Part shown: in pieces, positions 1 to 12,600 of the stretch
Layout of the letters: every line of letters begins with the position of its first letter
How positions within the stretch are numbered: position 1 is the stretch's first letter
Assembly: GCA_964035795.1 (NCBI GenBank)
Contig: OZ038323.1
Location: 8,347,227 to 8,411,226 of the forward strand
Direction of reading: 5' to 3'
From: Pterobdella sp. o SKG-2022
Lineage: Eukaryota > Annelida > Clitellata > Hirudinida > Piscicolidae
DNA: 64,000 nt
The notes under the pieces: generated by a model
What the model saw: only the letters and a program-made list of their open reading frames with translations
The model's database searches: none
Told to the model about the DNA's origin: nothing
Program-made: the position numbers and the translations under genes

Positions 1-456
1 CATGCCTGGTATTCCTCAATGACCACTAAACAACTCTAGCGATATTAAATGCTTTGGAAACTTTCAAATTTAAAATTTTATCGAAAAAAGAAATAATTTT
101 TATATCAGCGTTTTTCATGAAAGTGTTTTTGATTTCCAATTGATTTTCTTTTTTGATTTATTTTTCATCTCGGCCTGCCCATGTGATTCTCATACTCTTT
201 AAAGCTTATTTTACGTTTGTGCATAACTGCACTCCAAGATATGATTTAAATTTTTTTTTTTTATTTTCTAAATCTCAAAACTATCTCGTGAAATTTAATT
301 AATTTATCAATCTTGGCATTATTTTTTTTCAAATATACCAATTTCCTTTTTAACTTCAATATTGAAATATTTTTTTGTCTGAAACATCATGCATAGGAAT
401 AATTAAAAGGGACATGCGCACACGCAAATTAAAACTTAAGTTCAAAAACTCCTTTT

Positions 457-577
457 GCCTGGAATTAAATTTTTTCACATTTCAACGGAAAGTCCATAGA
501 GCCATCTATGTGAAATAAGCACATCACACCTCTTCTATTCAAAATCAACTTGTTTTGTGAAATTAAATTCCAGGCAA
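457..577. repeat. Inverted repeat, arms about 22 bp
   Basis: The left arm at 457-479 (GCCTGGAATTAAATTT...) is nearly the reverse complement of the right arm at 556-577 (...AAATTAAATTCCAGGC), with a loop of about 76 bases. It could be a small MITE remnant or a transcript hairpin. Nothing else identifies it. Confidence 0.6.
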
Positions 578-2906
578 GCTTCTTTTTCTCAGTATTTCAT
601 TGTCTGTAAAAACACAAAAACATTGAAACAACATTCTCAAGCTCTAAACCCGACCTTTTTATCGGTCTCTTCTTATTTTAGCATGGAGTTCTTTTAATAA
701 ATTTTCTCAGTTCGATAATTTTTATTTTTTTATGAAAATGACCATGGAAAAGTTTCAGCCTTCAAGTAACAATCTCATTAATTTAACTTATACACATACA
801 ACAAAAGCTCAGAAATTTTGGTTACAATTTCAATTGACTCGATACACCTCTCAAGCGCCCGAGCAATCAAGCTATTCAAACATTCTCAAGTTGACAAATA
901 CAAAGCAAGATTTTGTGATGGCGTATATATGCGTAATGTTGTTTCACTATTCATTTCAGTGATTATTTAGATCAATGTTGATAAGGCGCTTTGAAAATTT
1001 ATTTTTGTTTTATTGAGCTTATAAATTGATATTTCTATTTTATTTGAGTTGAGTTAGAGCGGGGTATATTATGATTGAGATATATTATGATTGGGGTTTA
1101 TTATGATTCGGGTTTATTATGATTATGGTTCAAACAAGTGAAAAGAAGATGATGAAGATGAAAACGATGATGAGAAAGAATGCTAGGAATAAAGTTATAA
1201 TTGAGATTGAAGTGTGGTTATGATTGAATACATTATAATTAGCAAGGTAATCAACCAATTTAAATCATTGTCCACAAATATGCTTCACTACATCCCAATA
1301 TTTGGGTTTAGAAAGAATTAAATGAAAAGAAACACTTGAATAAATATGAAAATATAAAATTTTAAAAATAATTGAATGAAAAATTAAAATGAGTTAACCA
1401 GTTTAATGAATAACAAAGGAATAAAAAAACTAAATAAAAAATAAACAAAACACACTGGCCAAAGCATCAAGCAAGATAGATTGTGTGGTATAACTTAGTC
1501 AGGGATTTGAAGGTCGCTTGGACGTGAGAACTCACAAATTAAATACATTCTCAACATTTTTAGTGATTTTTTAGTACTCCCTCTATAGGTAAGAATGCTG
1601 ATCTTACTTTTAAATAGAATTGGATCAATTGAAACAAAAATCGATTCGGTTTTACATTTAAAAAGTACTTTAACTCAAGCAGCAAGTGGAACATGATATG
1701 CTATGAACGTTAAAACCCAGGTACCCTGCTAAAAATTTGAAATTGCTAAAAGCCTTTATGTCATAAAAAATGAAAGGACAATCAATAATATCTGCGAGTT
1801 AATACAAGGGAGACTGTTTCTATTTTTGTTATGCTTATTCAACTATCCAATATTGGTTGCCTTTGTGTTGTGTGTGTTTAATTGTGTTTATGTTCTTTTT
1901 GTATTATTGTTACTATAAATATGTTTCTATTTGTTTTAATATCTTTGTATTATTTATCCATGTGTTTTGAGTGCGGTGGTAATGATAATAAAATACAAGA
2001 AAGGAGAAGATTGCGAAAAACTATACTAAAATTTCGTGAAAAAAATACATTTTTGAAATTATAGTTAAAATATTCGATATTAAAAATTAATTTATCAAAA
2101 TTTTTATCAAAAACTTGTTTTTGAAAATAACATGTGTTAAATTATTTCTTGCAAAATTCTGTTGAGAATATTTGAATGAAGATTCTTGGACTAGTCTTAA
2201 AGGCATTTGGAATCACAAAAAAAAATAAGAAGATTCGAAGTAGTATATAAAAAGAAAGTTGCAAATCTTTCAAGGAGGTTTGTGAAACATGTAAGTAATT
2301 GAGCAAATTGTTTTTTCGAAATGTTTGAGCTTGTTTAAAACGTGGTATCCATCATTTAGAAACTGAAAAAAAAATAGAACAAAAATAATATAAATTTGAA
2401 AAATTGAATAAGAAGTATAAAAACTAAATCACAAATACAAAAAACTCAAATCTAAAACAAACAAACAAAAAACAAAAAAAACTAAAAAACAGAAACAAAA
2501 ACATGGAAAAAATGAGATAATTAATAAGTTTGCAAATTAACATCAAAATGACGGTTCTACCTGTTCATGCCTCTATAAATAAAACACCCAGTGTGGGACT
2601 CTGTCGCCGATAAAGAGCTTGTAATTTTGAATGCTGGTGGTATTCATATTTTTATTGATTATTTTTGTTTTTTGGTATTAATATTAATTAATTTGTGTTT
2701 TTTCATATTTATGTTAATTATTTGTTTTTTTTTTCAATTATATTAGAAATTTTTTCATAATAATATAAATTTTTTATATATTCATAAGAAATTTCAGTTT
2801 TTTAAATTTATATTGGTTTTTCTAATATTTAAGTATTTCCAGCAATTTTTTACTATTCATACAAAAAAGTTCTCTCTTAATATTAAAATTTTTTTTCAAT
2901 TCCCTT

Positions 2907-3313
2907 TGTCACCACAGGTTCTTCTGTTAAACAAACTCTTCAAAAGTAAGAAATTTATCAACAACAATAACCACAACTAATCCAATAATATCAATACTAA
3001 AAAGAATGAAACCTCACAAACTTACATCTCTTATGCTAATTTCGGAAATTCTATAACATTTTTACCATAATAATTCACGAGGTTTATTATAGTGATGTTT
3101 GACCCAGAGAGTTTCAAGATCACTTGATATTTGTAAAATATTCTATTATAATAATAGGTTATAACAGCTTAATATTTAAAAAAAAAATAGTTTTTAGCCT
3201 CTTTCTTAACCCTTCTTAAGCCTTCCGGCAAGCCGTTCCACAAACTTAGATCTTCAACCTCAAACCTACGCTTTCCAATACTAGACATAAATTATTACCG
3301 GAAAACAATTATA
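2907..3313 (-). mobile_element. LINE 3' end remnant, copy 1
   Basis: Read on the minus strand, about 3200-3290 encodes a peptide with SLWNGLPEGLRR. This resembles the WNSLP-type motif near the C-terminus of many non-LTR reverse transcriptases. The plus-strand block 2907-3068 is repeated with high similarity at 54513-54668 in the same orientation. The two copies also share the short end segment TTACCG(G/A)AAAAC. Copy 2 lacks the middle part that carries the coding remnant. The shared block is therefore probably the LINE 3' untranslated region. Confidence 0.6.
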
Positions 3314-6278
3314 ACAAACTTAACAATACAAAAGCGAAAGATATTTGTAACTAACTTAGCATACTAACTTAGCAAGTTATACTACACGTTTGACTATATA
3401 ACATTAAGAGGTTCAAAGTACAAAATAGTTAAAACGTGAGAGCTTAAGTTTTGTCCGGCAATTATAACCAACTAGATTTTTGTGACACCCCTAATAATTA
3501 TTCAGATAAATTAGCTTTATCATTTAAGCATAGTATATTTATCTTTAGTTATTTTCATTATTTGAAATCTCTCATTTACGTTAATTTTCTTACGACATAT
3601 TTTAAGTTTTCATCTCATTATTTCATAATGTACAATTACAATATTATGCATTCAAGTTTGCAAACTAGGTTCATTATTCCTAATATCAAATTTATTAATT
3701 CCTGATTAAAAGTCATAACCAACAATACATAAAATAATCACATCATTATTTTCCATTTTTTTTATGAGTTTTTTCCAAATTATTTTTATTGCGGGCATTT
3801 TCCAAAACCATTTTCATTAATAACTGCAGTTTTTATGGCTATTTTTTAGAATTCTCAGACTTGTTTTTTTATTGATTTCCGGATTGATCAACATCAGCAT
3901 TGGGGCATATATTAAATATTATTGTAGCAGATTTTATTTTAAATGCAATTTTGTGATGTGTTAATGTTTCATCTTCTATTTTTGTCATGATATTGCAATT
4001 CTTTCCATTAGCTTTATGACTGTATACAATCTAATAGGACTTCTAAAAGCTTTGCAGATACATTAACTCCTAGGATTGTATTGTGGTATTTGTATTGAGA
4101 AACTTATAATTTATACTTGAGTTTCTATTTATAATGTAGTTAATCAACTTGAACTGAGGTATTATTTTTTTAAATTTTTGTTGAAGATTCGATAGATTTT
4201 TGAAGTGAAGCATTGAACGAATGTGTTTTGATTCTAAATGATATATTTCATTTTAATTATTGCAGTTTTACCTATTGGGCGATTGATATATCCTGCATAT
4301 AATCCAAAATATTGTGATAAATTGGATACGTAATATGGAATAAATGCAATAAAGGTGAAATGTTTTGAAATAAAAAGTCGCAAGATACAACAAGATAAAT
4401 GCATTGAAACACAAAAGAAAAAAACGAAATTTTGAAGTGAAAGTAATAAAGGAAACAATTGTAGAATATATTTTTAAAATTCTACAATAGTAAAACAAAA
4501 ACTACATAAAAATATGAACAGATGTATTTTTCATTATATTATCATCATTTCCAAGTTGCATCTTTGAAAATCAATCTTTCAAAAAAACTTTTACAGATAA
4601 ATTGTTTGCTTAAAGGCAAAAAAAGACAGGTGAAAAATAATATGTTTACTAAAGCTTTTGATTGCGTCCTAAATGCGGAGTTTTATTCAGCTGTTTAAAC
4701 TTACATTCATTTTCAGAAGTACTTTTTGAATTCATTTAAAAATAGATTTTAGTTCGAAAAATTTGAATGTGTTTGAATCATAATTGAAATAAAATTTTTT
4801 TACAGTCTTTAAAAACTGAAATTTGCTTTAAAAATTATGAAAAAAAACTCAGATTTAACACAAAGAACAGAAGATCAAAATTGAAAACGTTTTTTTCAAT
4901 TCAAAATTTTCATGATTTTTATGATTTCAATGTTAAGGCTATTTTTAGATACATTTAGTATCTTAAAAAGCATTAAAATATTGTTTCTTTGTTAAATTAT
5001 TTTTAAAAATAAAATACTTTTTTATTCAAAATTCAAATTTTCGTTACGCTCAACGTCATCAATATATATTCATGATAACTTTGAACTTATTGGAAGCTAT
5101 ATCTTTTTTTAAAAGACATTTTCTCAACAATAAGTAAACCCGAAAACACTTTCATTTTAAAGCTCATGGGATCTAATAATGAAAAATATGATTAATACTT
5201 TGATGGATATTAACTGTTCAAACGGAATTTTTTGAATTTTATTTCAAATAAAATTAAATTATATCTTACGTTTGTGCTTTAAGGTATATATATATTTCAT
5301 CAAATTTTTACAAAATTTTTCGTTAAATTCTTAAAAAATAAAACTCAACTAGACATTAAATTTTTCTTCCACACTCTATTTTATGCATTTGCTACAAAAG
5401 AGACAGCAATGTCATACCATAAAACTCTCCAATGAAATAACTACATGAATAAAAGTCTAAAGCTGATAAGTCAATTGTTTTTTATGAAGTCTCACGTGGT
5501 TTGATACGTTGAAATTGTTTTCATCTGTCATTTTCAAGTTTTCCATTCATTTTTGCAGTTTGTTTTATATTTTAGTAACTCGCATTTTTTAAATGCATAG
5601 TTTTTTAGTTTAAAACTCATTGAATCATTTGAATACAAAGTGACTATTTATTGAAGTTTTTAAAATTGATTTTACTTGCAGTGCTCTCGAAAGGCCCACT
5701 CATCCTATTGCCATGACGCAAAACTTTTCTTTATCCAATTAAGTTGATTATTTTTTGTTCCATTTCAATATATTTATTTTTATTAAGCTGTTTTTCTTTT
5801 TTATTTCAAGTTTTTTTGTTTAAATATACTTTTTATGGATTTATTTTGAGTATTTATTGATCAAAAATGTGGAGAAATGGGGCTTAAAAGACCAAACCGG
5901 TGGTTATATTTTCGATTTACAAAATCTTTTTCAATTTTTTTTGATTTTTCAAGTTTTCAAAGCTTTAAATAGATATAGGTAAAAAGTAATAAATCAAAAA
6001 CAATAGGGGATATGAGCACGTGGAGAAGAAAACATGGCGATTTTCGAACGAAAACAATTTTTGCTTCATTCGATAGCTTGTATCCGCAGGATATAAACTG
6101 AAAGTTTCACTTTTTTATTTATAAAAAACCAATTATAGTTGCATTAAACAAAAAAACAAAAACTGGAAAAAATTTCGATAAGAGCTGATCAATACCCTAT
6201 TAACAAATATGTATGAATTTGGTTATTTACGAGGCAGAAAACTGTTGTGAAAACTAAAAAACAATTTTTTTAACATAG

Positions 6279-6396
6279 GAATTGATGGGAAAGAAAGGGA
6301 TTTCTGCTGCACAAAGGGATAGACAGGCCATCATCGCAGAATATAATGGATTAATGGAGGACAGCATACCAAACGCATATAAGAGAGAGATAGGGA
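6279..6396 (+). CDS. Orphan internal exon, unknown gene
   Basis: A good 3' splice site (TTTTTTTAACATAG) is followed by 39 open codons, starting ELMGKKGISAAQRDRQ and ending KREIG. A consensus donor, A|GTGAGA, closes it. Base composition is clearly less AT-rich than the flanks. If not spliced, the same frame also forms an ATG-initiated ORF of 56 codons (6285-6455, TAA). I do not recognise the family. It lies on the same strand as, and about 4 kb upstream of, the first DXO exon found, but does not match known DXO N-terminal sequence. Confidence 0.35.
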
Positions 6397-6891
6397 GTGA
6401 GATTGAAGAAAAAATTTTTTATAAGAAAATGATAAATTTTATAAAAAGAAATTAAATAATGACTATGAAAAAATAGAAAATGATCAATTGCTATTATTCA
6501 ATTAATTCAATCAATTATAAAAATTTTCTTATTTGATTTTTTAATCAATTAAGTTTTATAATGTTAATTTTGAAACAAAACTGGCTGTTCAACAATCAAA
6601 ACTTTGCACTCACTGACATATTTATAACGCAGAGATCGCAAAAGTTTGAAACTTTTTATAATAAGATTTATTTCAATTTTTGAAAAACACTGTTCTTATT
6701 TGAGTGCAGATTTTTCCATGTTATGATTTAATTACAAAACCCCAAGCAGGTTTTCTATCCTTCAATCTCCCATGTGCATATGCAACGTTTGGAAACATCC
6801 ATCCTGGAGAATAAAACAATAGGAAATGCTTTGAAGCCTATCCTTAACCATATCCCCACCTCAAAAGACCAGTGTTACGGTTTCAAAACAT

Positions 6892-8268
6892 TTAAAACTT
6901 TTTCAAAAACACACTGAAATGATCAAACACAAAAACAAATTCAATAACCTTTAGCAGATCACTCATTTGTTTGGTGTAGTTCTTGTAGATGACAGAGTCA
7001 GTAGGTCTTTTGACAATCTTGATGCTTTCCAGGTTTTTGGGCTTGTGTTTGAAGCGGGGCTCTCTGGGCTGTAAGATACGGATGTGTCTCCATTTATGAA
7101 CAAAGATCATCAAGGTTAGCACCCATCCCGCCAAGATAAGTAAGATTATCACCACCTCGATCGCGCTCAACGATGTAGCTTGGGTTGCGTCGTGTTTGTG
7201 AGTTGGGTTGAAAGCTCCTTTGGTGGAGTTTTTCGGGTTGTGGAGAGGTGTGTCTAAAGTGCGGTAAGTAGCATGACGATCATAGTAAACGTTTTCTTTG
7301 TCAAACGTTTTGTTTTCAAAGGTGGGTGTTGTATACACTGCGTAGGACATATTTGTGGCGGGAGTTGAGGAAGTGTCGTAAAAAATTCTGGTGTTATTTC
7401 GAGAAAAAGTCTTTTTTACGGGGTTTGCTTTTACAACGCGATGAAATGAGAAGCTTTTCCGACATTTCCAATTAATTTTTTTTGACAAATATCTAAAAAA
7501 CATTTAAAATGTTGACATTAAGTGTTTTAAGGTTGCGTTATTGATATAAAGTTGATATATTTAAAATCTGATTGAAAGATAGAAAAAATTAATTGCTTTC
7601 ATTATTAAACGTAAGCACCTTTTAGCTATGAGCGTTGGATTCAATTTTGTTTTAAATAAATCAGAAGTCCAACCACCCTTTCAAACGAACACAATCAAAA
7701 TCTCAAAGTAGCTCAACAAATCCAATTTAACGAGTCCAACTTCAATTTAATGAGTTCAAATTCTTCAAATAAATAGGCTCAATATGTTTAATTGATATAG
7801 TTATTAAACTTCACTATTTCAAACTGCAGTCCACATTAAAACATTAACCCCTATACTACTTAAAGGTTTCTTATTGTTTGCAGTGATGTTATTGCTAAGT
7901 CGAGGTTTTTCGCCTTGACTTTTGTCGCGAATATATACACATGGGCCAGATGATATACATATATTGTTACTATACGCATGAAAACACTGTTATAGTGCTA
8001 ACGAAAAGCTTTGAGGTTCTCAGTATTGAAAATATTTAATATTTTACAAATTGGTAGTTTTGTACATAAGAATATAACTGTGAATGTGTGGAGATGAAAT
8101 TAAATAAAAAAAACTCAACTTAAATTCATTTGCATAAATTACATACATAAATTTATTTGTATCTATCAAACTCCAACACACCTTCACTAACGTGAAGCAA
8201 GAGGAAGTCCTAACAAGGAGCAAAAGCATCACAAGTGAGCGCATTCCAGATGAGTGTATATATTGCAT
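6892..8268 (-). CDS. Predicted small type I membrane protein (2 exons)
   Basis: Model: exon 1 8268-8192 and exon 2 7492-6892, together 225 residues. Exon 1 reads as a signal peptide, with a hydrophobic core MRSLVMLLLLVRTSSC starting at residue 9. It ends in phase 2 at a GTTAGT donor. Exon 2 starts after TTTTTTAG in the matching phase. The ectodomain is about 110 residues with Asn-x-Ser/Thr sites (NNT, NMS, NKT, NST) and no recognisable fold. One transmembrane segment follows at about 138-158 (EVVIILLILAGWVLTLMIFV). The cytoplasmic tail is basic and about 65 residues long, rich in Lys and Arg. No family is recognised. It could instead be the last exon of a larger receptor, but the signal-peptide exon just upstream with a matching phase argues for a self-contained gene. 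Confidence 0.5.
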
Positions 8269-10364
8269 ATTGGTGTATGTGGTTCTTTGACCTTTAATTT
8301 TCTGTGTTGTGTGTGTGTGTGTTCTCGTTTAAGTGTGTGCATTTATGTTCGCGCGTTTGTGTGACACCTTCATCGCCTTTAACAGGTTCCATTAGAGAGC
8401 TTATTGATATGATTATAAACAGTTTTATTCTTCAATGCAATCCATATTTTTCTTGAGTAACATTGGTTTGTGCTGTAAAACATTAACTGATATTAGTGTT
8501 TCTTTCATTTGGAAACTCGGTTTGCTTAAAACAAAAAGCGTCAATAGAGCGATGAAAAGTTAATTGCTTTTTTAACTCATTTTGTACACTTTTTTTCCAT
8601 TTGTACTTTATATAATGCTTTTAGTATGAATATATAATTTTATTTTTTATAGGTTGCATAAAATATATAGCTTTGTAGATGAATATTTTTTCATGATATT
8701 ATTATAAAAATATTTATAAAATCTATTTTAATATTTGAAAAATCATGAGAAAAATTTTAAAATATAAAACCAATAGTTAATGGATATGAAATCAAAAAAT
8801 CATTTTAAAATATAAATGAAAAAATAATAACATTGAAAATAGCTTCATTAAATAAAATTAAGTACAATAATATATATAATTGAGTATAATATTTTATATA
8901 TCAATTAATGTTTTTTAAATTAATAAAAAAATATTTAAAAAAAAAGATTTTATTAATTAAAAATAATATTAAATATATTTGAATGAAGACATTTCAAAAG
9001 CAAAGATATCTGTGGCATCCTTCAGTCGTAGACTATGGAGTAAAGCAAAGATATGCCATCTTTATATCCATCGCTAGTCTCCATTACACAAACCCCTCAC
9101 TCTCAACACCCCTATCCTTCGTTCAACACTATGAGTTATGACTATTTTATGGAAAACTAACTTGTCGAAATTCGAGAATAAGTAAGAACGCTGTTAATAA
9201 AAATAGTAACGATAAAATTATGAGGATGGAAGTTAAGTAATGAGAATAAAATTTTGTTAAAATATAAAAAATAATAATGAAACAAATGAAATGGAAAAAT
9301 AATATAACAGAAATAATAAAACAAGTTATTATAGTAGAAATATGTAGTGTTTTCTAGTTATGGTGCTGAAAATTTGTGGAAAAACTCCAACTAACTGTTA
9401 CTAATGTTATTTTCTGAAATATTTGATGATATATTCACTTAATAAGCATTTCGCCTTTATTAGTTTGAGGATAACAGTTTCTATTAATAAACACCATGGA
9501 TGCATTGGAGAATTTTTAAATGAAGAGTTATCTGAATAAAATGTTATTTTGATAAAAATTGAAATTTTTGATGGAAAATTTATATGTACTTTAGATAAAA
9601 AAAATGAAAAAATAAATAAATTGGAAATGAAAAATAGTTGAATGAAAAAAAAAAGAAATAAATAACAAAAAAAAGGCATAAATGATATACTTATAATGGA
9701 ATTAACATAACAGAAACTAAAATGAATGGAAATGGAAAAAAAAGAATATTTGAAAAAAATTAAAAATTGTTAAAAGTGAAAAAATTAATTAAAATAAAAA
9801 TTTAATATAAATAGCAACAAATATTATTGAAAAAATGCTACGAAACACCACCTAACACAAAGCTACAAATGTTACGTTTTTAACGAAAAGCTTCATATCT
9901 TAATAAACTTACTAGTGTTCTGAAATCATATTCATTTTACGGTTTGGCTTTTGAAAAAATCATTACATAGCTACAAATTTATCAGTTATTTTATCAATAC
10001 ATTCAACTGTTTTATTTAATTGAATTTAATGCAGCTTTCTTAGTTCCTGTCATTATTGCAATTAATTTGTTATATTCAAAAAATAATGTTTCTTAGTTAA
10101 TAATAAATGAGATGATGATGGTGATAGCTAAGGAATGTAACAATATTTAAGGAAATGGTCCACAATAATAAAAAAAATAAGCTATTAATCATCATCAAAA
10201 CCTTTTTTTAGCCTGCTATCTTTTATTATCAAATTAAAATCCATATAAGGACAATGCTGTAATAAATAACAATGAAAATCAATAAAATGTATAATGTTAA
10301 TCAAATAATCATTTATAAAAAGATTTGAACATATAACACAAGTATTCATGATAAACAGCATTAG
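8269..10364. other. Gene-poor stretch before the DXO exons
   Basis: The DXO N-terminal exons should lie here or further upstream, but I cannot identify any. An ORF of 52 codons (8983-9141, plus, starting MKTFQKQRYLW) sits in a slightly less AT-rich patch around 9000-9140 and is unassigned. A half-copy of the palindromic MITE lies near 9886-9936. The rest is AT-rich with no supported feature. Confidence 0.45.
9886..9936. mobile_element. Solo MITE arm fragment
   Basis: The sequence AACGAAAAGCTTCATATCTT followed by AATAAACT and TAGTGTTC matches the outer arm of the palindromic element at 13091-13253. A similar decayed arm is at about 44709-44762, and a shorter one near 8000. These look like scattered termini of one MITE family. 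Confidence 0.5.
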
Positions 10365-12600
10365 TGTACAATCACGTGACAGACCAGCCTGGTGCTACTC
10401 CTGATACAAGTCAAGCAGTCAATAATACGGCAGGGTTACAGCTGGTTTATGAACACCAAATAGGAAAACACACAATTTGTGAGAAGTTATGAATAACGCT
10501 ACATTGTTATGCATAATAACTTATGCTCTAAGAACAAGTTTTGTCTATAGATTTTAGGAGATATTGTATGTTTTTAGGTGATTTAATAATTTATGAAATC
10601 AAAGTTTTTAGTCTAATTATCAACATCCACGTTTGTCTCCATGCCAGAGTGGCTTAGACAAATTAGGTAATTATAATCTTGGTTAAACAAAATAATTTGT
10701 TTTGACTGCTCAAAGCTGATAATGATCAAGAGATCATTAGTTAGGCTGTATGACTAACTTTTCAGATACATCGTATGTATTTTTCTTCAATATTTTGTAA
10801 CGAAAAACATCATATAAGAGGAATTTTAAATACACTTATTGAGTCAGAAGCTATAATTTTCGATAAGTTTAGCCTTATCATAAAACGTTAGCGAAAAAAA
10901 TTATACGATGTCTCTGAAAAGTTACATTAATACCCATTATGAGGAGGATATCCACAAGCATATTACTACATTCAATCGTCAGAAAATCAATGAATAATAA
11001 ACTAATTCTTAATTATAGTCTTTGAATTACTATATAACCATAGTTACGATTTTATTTTTTTTCGCTAAAGTTTTATCATAAGGCTAAACTTATCGAAAAT
11101 TATAGCTTCTGATTCTCAATAAGTGTATTAAAAATTCCTCTTATTTGATGTTTTTCTTTACAAAATATTGTATGACTAATTGAAGTTTTGATGTGTTCAC
11201 TAGTGCTGGCTGGGGAAGTTGATTGTGTCTCTCAGAAGGATGGAAGTTATGTGGAAATCAAATCTGCAAAAAGGTTCTTTTCTCATTTATTACTATATAG
11301 TTTCATGTAAATCAAAAAAACAGGATTCTGTTTAATTTTTTGAGTGACTCAAAGCATATTGCTCTATTGTATCAAGACATTGGTCATAAAGCTTATAGCA
11401 TTATAATGATACATTCTATTGTATCAAAGCATTGTGACAAAGCTTGTTCCATTATAAGAGTAAAAATTAGTTTCAAAAATATTGATCATAAGAACAAGAA
11501 ATTATTTGAATTTTTTATTGAGACAGTTTTTTCAATTTATTTACTATATGATCATCAGGTAACTAAATAGTAACTAATTATTAGTTAACTGATGATGCTA
11601 TGAAAAATATATTTCAATAAAAACTAAATTAATATAAATTTTTAATACTATTATAAAGATACTTTTCCTTCTATTGTGTCAAGGTATTGGGCCACAAAGT
11701 GGTGGGCGCAGTGCTACTTGCTTGGTGTTGAGAGGCTGGTTGTTGGATCAAAAAACCGCAACCATGCTGTGACAAGAATTGAAAATGTTGATGTAGATAA
11801 ACTTGAAGAAAATACTGTGAGGAGTTTTTAGAGTTTACTAAGAAGTTACGTGTTAGACAGTCTTTTATCACTGTCATTTCAATCTCAAGTTATATGACTC
11901 GTCATATCATATAAGTTATATGATGTCATATTTTTTCATTTATATAATAGAAACAAACGCCATGGTTTATTAAAGAAACTTATTACACGAAGCTTTCCTC
12001 AAGAATATCTTACATTATCAAGTGTTTCATTTATGTAACATCACCATCATTGTTGTTTTACCTCCGTATTTCTATATTTCTACTTTTTTTTGGTTCACGC
12101 TCCATTTTTATATATTGACTTGTTTAGTTTATTTCAATTTTTCAAAGAAAAAAGACAGGTGCTTTGCCTTTCTTGACAAGCTACTATCTTTTGTGCAAGA
12201 GATGATGTCACAAGCCAATGAAGATCAGTGAGTTAATAACATCACCCTTGCCTAACTGCCTTATGCTGCTAGATATAATACATTTAATTAAAATATACCA
12301 GATGTTTGATTAGTTTTTGACCCTCTAGTTCATACTAAAGCGAGGGTTTATTTTTGCATTGCATAAATGTATCATTAAAACCACAGCGTATATGTGTTTG
12401 AAAGAAAGGGTGACACGGTTTCAGGTTGGCCAATGGAAGAGTTCGAATACAAAGTAGATGAGAAGATAAGAAGGTATAACAAAGAACCTGTTGAGCTTGA
12501 GAATGGTGAGACTGTTGAAAAGCTGCTCAAGAAGGGAAATCTAAAACTCATCAATAGCATCATACCTGCATGGTACAAGGAGTTGATGGCCGATGAGTGA
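10365..12600 (+). CDS. DXO: DXO/Rai1-family RNA 5'-end-processing enzyme, C-terminal half
   Basis: DXO proteins remove incomplete or NAD caps from RNA and degrade the product 5'-3'. Exons seen: 10365-10478, 11204-11273, 11684-11816, 12148-12227, 12387-12600. All junction phases match, and they give about 202 C-terminal residues ending in TGA. Family landmarks appear in order. DQPGATPD aligns with the human DKPGSSPD segment. LAGEVDC holds the metal-binding Glu and Asp. YVEIKSAK holds the catalytic Glu-x-Lys. WWAQCYLLGV holds the catalytic Gln. FLPxWY is represented by IIPAWY near the end. The exons encoding the GYKFE region and N-terminus are not found and may lie upstream among AT-rich repeats. 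A long-armed palindromic element occupies the first intron seen. Some splice sites have weak pyrimidine tracts, and the model rests mainly on homology and phase. Confidence 0.85.
10788..11170. mobile_element. Palindromic MITE in a DXO intron
   Basis: The left arm 10788-10899 and right arm 11055-11170 are near-perfect reverse complements over about 110 bases, with a loop of about 155 bases. The arms contain the core AGCTATAATTTTCGATAAGT and, after it, a CTTATCATAAAACGTTAGCG-type segment. Both are also present in the hairpin at 34501-34677, so this is a family. No transposase is seen. It lies wholly inside the intron between DXO exons 10365-10478 and 11204-11273. Confidence 0.75.

Larger units (their letters stand above)
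1..6278. other. AT-rich region without recognised genes
   Basis: I find no gene I can support here. Seen in it are a short inverted repeat (457-577), four or five imperfect copies of a motif around TTATTATGATT (about 1062-1130), a LINE 3' remnant (2907-3313), and otherwise poly-A/poly-T rich sequence with frequent stops in all frames. The ORFs of 60-84 codons in this stretch have low-complexity or hydrophobic AT-driven composition and no matching splice phases. Confidence 0.6.

Noticed and set aside
9950..10012. Candidate DXO exon containing a YKF segment
   Set aside because: One frame reads LLKKSLHSYKF before a GT in the right phase, loosely like the family's GYKFE site. The sequence is AT-rich, an in-frame stop lies close upstream, and the key Gly and Glu are absent.
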